DNA from: Deltaproteobacteria bacterium
GTDB taxonomy: Bacteria > Desulfobacterota > Binatia > UBA9968
Direction of reading: 5' to 3'
Length of the DNA stretch: 6,259 nt
Assembly: GCA_005879435.1 (NCBI GenBank)
Contig: VBKX01000101.1
Location: forward strand, 1-6,259
The position numbers and the translations under genes were made by a program. The notes under the pieces were generated by a model. It worked only from the letters and a program-made list of their open reading frames with translations. It ran no database searches and had not been told where the DNA came from. How positions within the stretch are numbered: position 1 is the stretch's first letter; every line of letters starts with the position of its first letter. Positions 5,452 through 6,259 of the stretch are shown piece after piece.

Positions 5452-6259
5452 ATGCATCAGAAGACCAAAATCCTCATCCTCGGCGGCGGCTTTGGCGGGC
5501 TCTACACCGCGCTGGAACTCGAGCAGCGGCGGCTTGGCAATGATTCCACCGTCGAGATCACGCTCGTCAACCGCGACAACTTTTTTCTGTTCACGCCGAT
5601 GCTGCACGAAGTCGCGGCCAGCGATCTCGACATCACGACCATCGTCAACCCGATCCGCAAGCTCCTGAAGCGGACCAATTTTTTCGACGGCGAAGTCAAT
5701 TCCATCGACCTGAACAACAAACGGGTCACGGTGTGCCACGGTATCGACACGAGCCATGCGCACGATCTGTCTTACGATCATCTCGTTTTGGCTTTAGGAT
5801 CAGTCACCAACTTCTACGGCATTCCCGGCCTTGAAGAGCGGGCGCTGACCATGAAATCGCTGGCGGACGCCGTCTATCTGCGCAACCAGTTAATCGAACA
5901 TCTCGAAGAGGCCGACTTCGAGTGTTCCACGATTCCGCCGGAGCAGTTGCTCACCTTCGTCGTCGCCGGCGGCGGATTCGCCGGGGTGGAAACCATCGCC
6001 GCCATCAATGACTTTTTGCGCGACGCGCTGAAATTTTACCCGAATTTGAACGAATCCATGTTGCGCATCGTGCTGGTGGAACATGGATCAATGATCCTGC
6101 CCGAGCTCGGGCCAGAACTCGGTCACTATGCGCAAGAGAAACTCGCAGAACGCAAAATCGAATTTCGTCTCGGCGTGAAAGTCACCGGCGTGGCGGAAAG
6201 CGGCGTACAATTAAGCGACGGAACGGTTCTTCCGGCGAGAACATTGATCTGGACCGCCG
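5452..6259 (+). CDS. ndh: Type II NADH dehydrogenase (NDH-2), 3' end outside the window
   Basis: The first 269 residues are present and the frame is open to the window edge. This single-polypeptide flavoprotein passes electrons from NADH to quinone at the inner face of the cytoplasmic membrane without pumping protons. The N-terminal FAD-binding motif is GGGFGG (11-16) after strand KILIL. VNRDNFFLFTPMLHEVA (39-55) is a typical NDH-2 signature. LALGSVTNFYGIPGLEE (113-129) closes the FAD domain. The NAD-binding motif is AGGGFAGVE (172-180), with Glu210 at the end of the next strand (LVEHG). The last residues, LIWTA, begin the usual WTAG motif. The length seen is about 60-65 % of a normal NDH-2 (about 400-450). 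The ATG at 5452 has no strong ribosome binding site, but the flavin motif starts at the expected distance. The symbol denotes the family; other NADH:quinone or ferredoxin-type reductases of this fold are less likely. Confidence 0.9.
   Translation, partial: MHQKTKILILGGGFGGLYTALELEQRRLGNDSTVEITLVNRDNFFLFTPMLHEVAASDLDITTIVNPIRKLLKRTNFFDGEVNSIDLNNKRVTVCHGIDTSHAHDLSYDHLVLALGSVTNFYGIPGLEERALTMKSLADAVYLRNQLIEHLEEADFECSTIPPEQLLTFVVAGGGFAGVETIAAINDFLRDALKFYPNLNESMLRIVLVEHGSMILPELGPELGHYAQEKLAERKIEFRLGVKVTGVAESGVQLSDGTVLPARTLIWTA

Noticed and set aside
5419..6084. Minus-strand frames (120, 82 and 64 residues) opposite the NDH-2 gene
   Set aside because: The plus strand here reads a continuous NDH-2 with both dinucleotide-binding motifs. 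The minus-strand products have no recognisable features.

Overview
The window reads as chromosomal DNA of a Gram-negative bacterium. The base composition is mixed, and the hand-sampled 60-base lines vary from about 40 to 68 % G+C. Several genes have clear AGGAGG-type ribosome binding sites. The gene families (ACMSD-like amidohydrolase, dienelactone-hydrolase-like esterase, AHSA1, DUF2141, DM13, NDH-2) and the CACGAAG-type inverted repeat between genes resemble uncultured soil or sediment lineages around the former Deltaproteobacteria. That placement is an impression, not a result.

Layout: positions 148-4215 are entirely minus-strand. In transcription order they carry a secreted DUF2141 protein (4215-3754), an AHSA1/SRPBCC protein with a damaged 3' end (3642-3313, with its lost C-terminus still readable in another frame to 3282), a 66-residue membrane protein (3181-2981), a degenerate-looking stretch (about 2830-2980), a HAD-family hydrolase that starts with TTG (2749-2153), an exported alpha/beta hydrolase (2079-1219) and an ACMSD-like amidohydrolase (1128-148). 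Gaps are about 70-230 bases, so this is a loose co-directional cluster rather than a tight operon. Divergent from it, on the plus strand, are a membrane-anchored protein with two DM13 domains (4432-5280), a hairpin-forming repeat, and a type II NADH dehydrogenase that runs off the right edge (5452-6259).

How the genes might work together: the two right-hand genes share a redox theme (a proposed electron-transfer domain and a quinone-reducing NADH dehydrogenase), but the repeat separates them and co-transcription is uncertain. The alpha/beta hydrolase and the amidohydrolase belong to families often found in aromatic-compound catabolism; their substrates cannot be read from the sequence.

I see no convincing undescribed multi-gene system. 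The points most worth checking are the ungapped tandem DM13 duplication, the internal deletion plus frameshift in the AHSA1 gene, the orphan C-terminus-like reading frame near 2830-2931, and the inverted repeat at 5332-5411. The first 147 bases hold no gene I can support.
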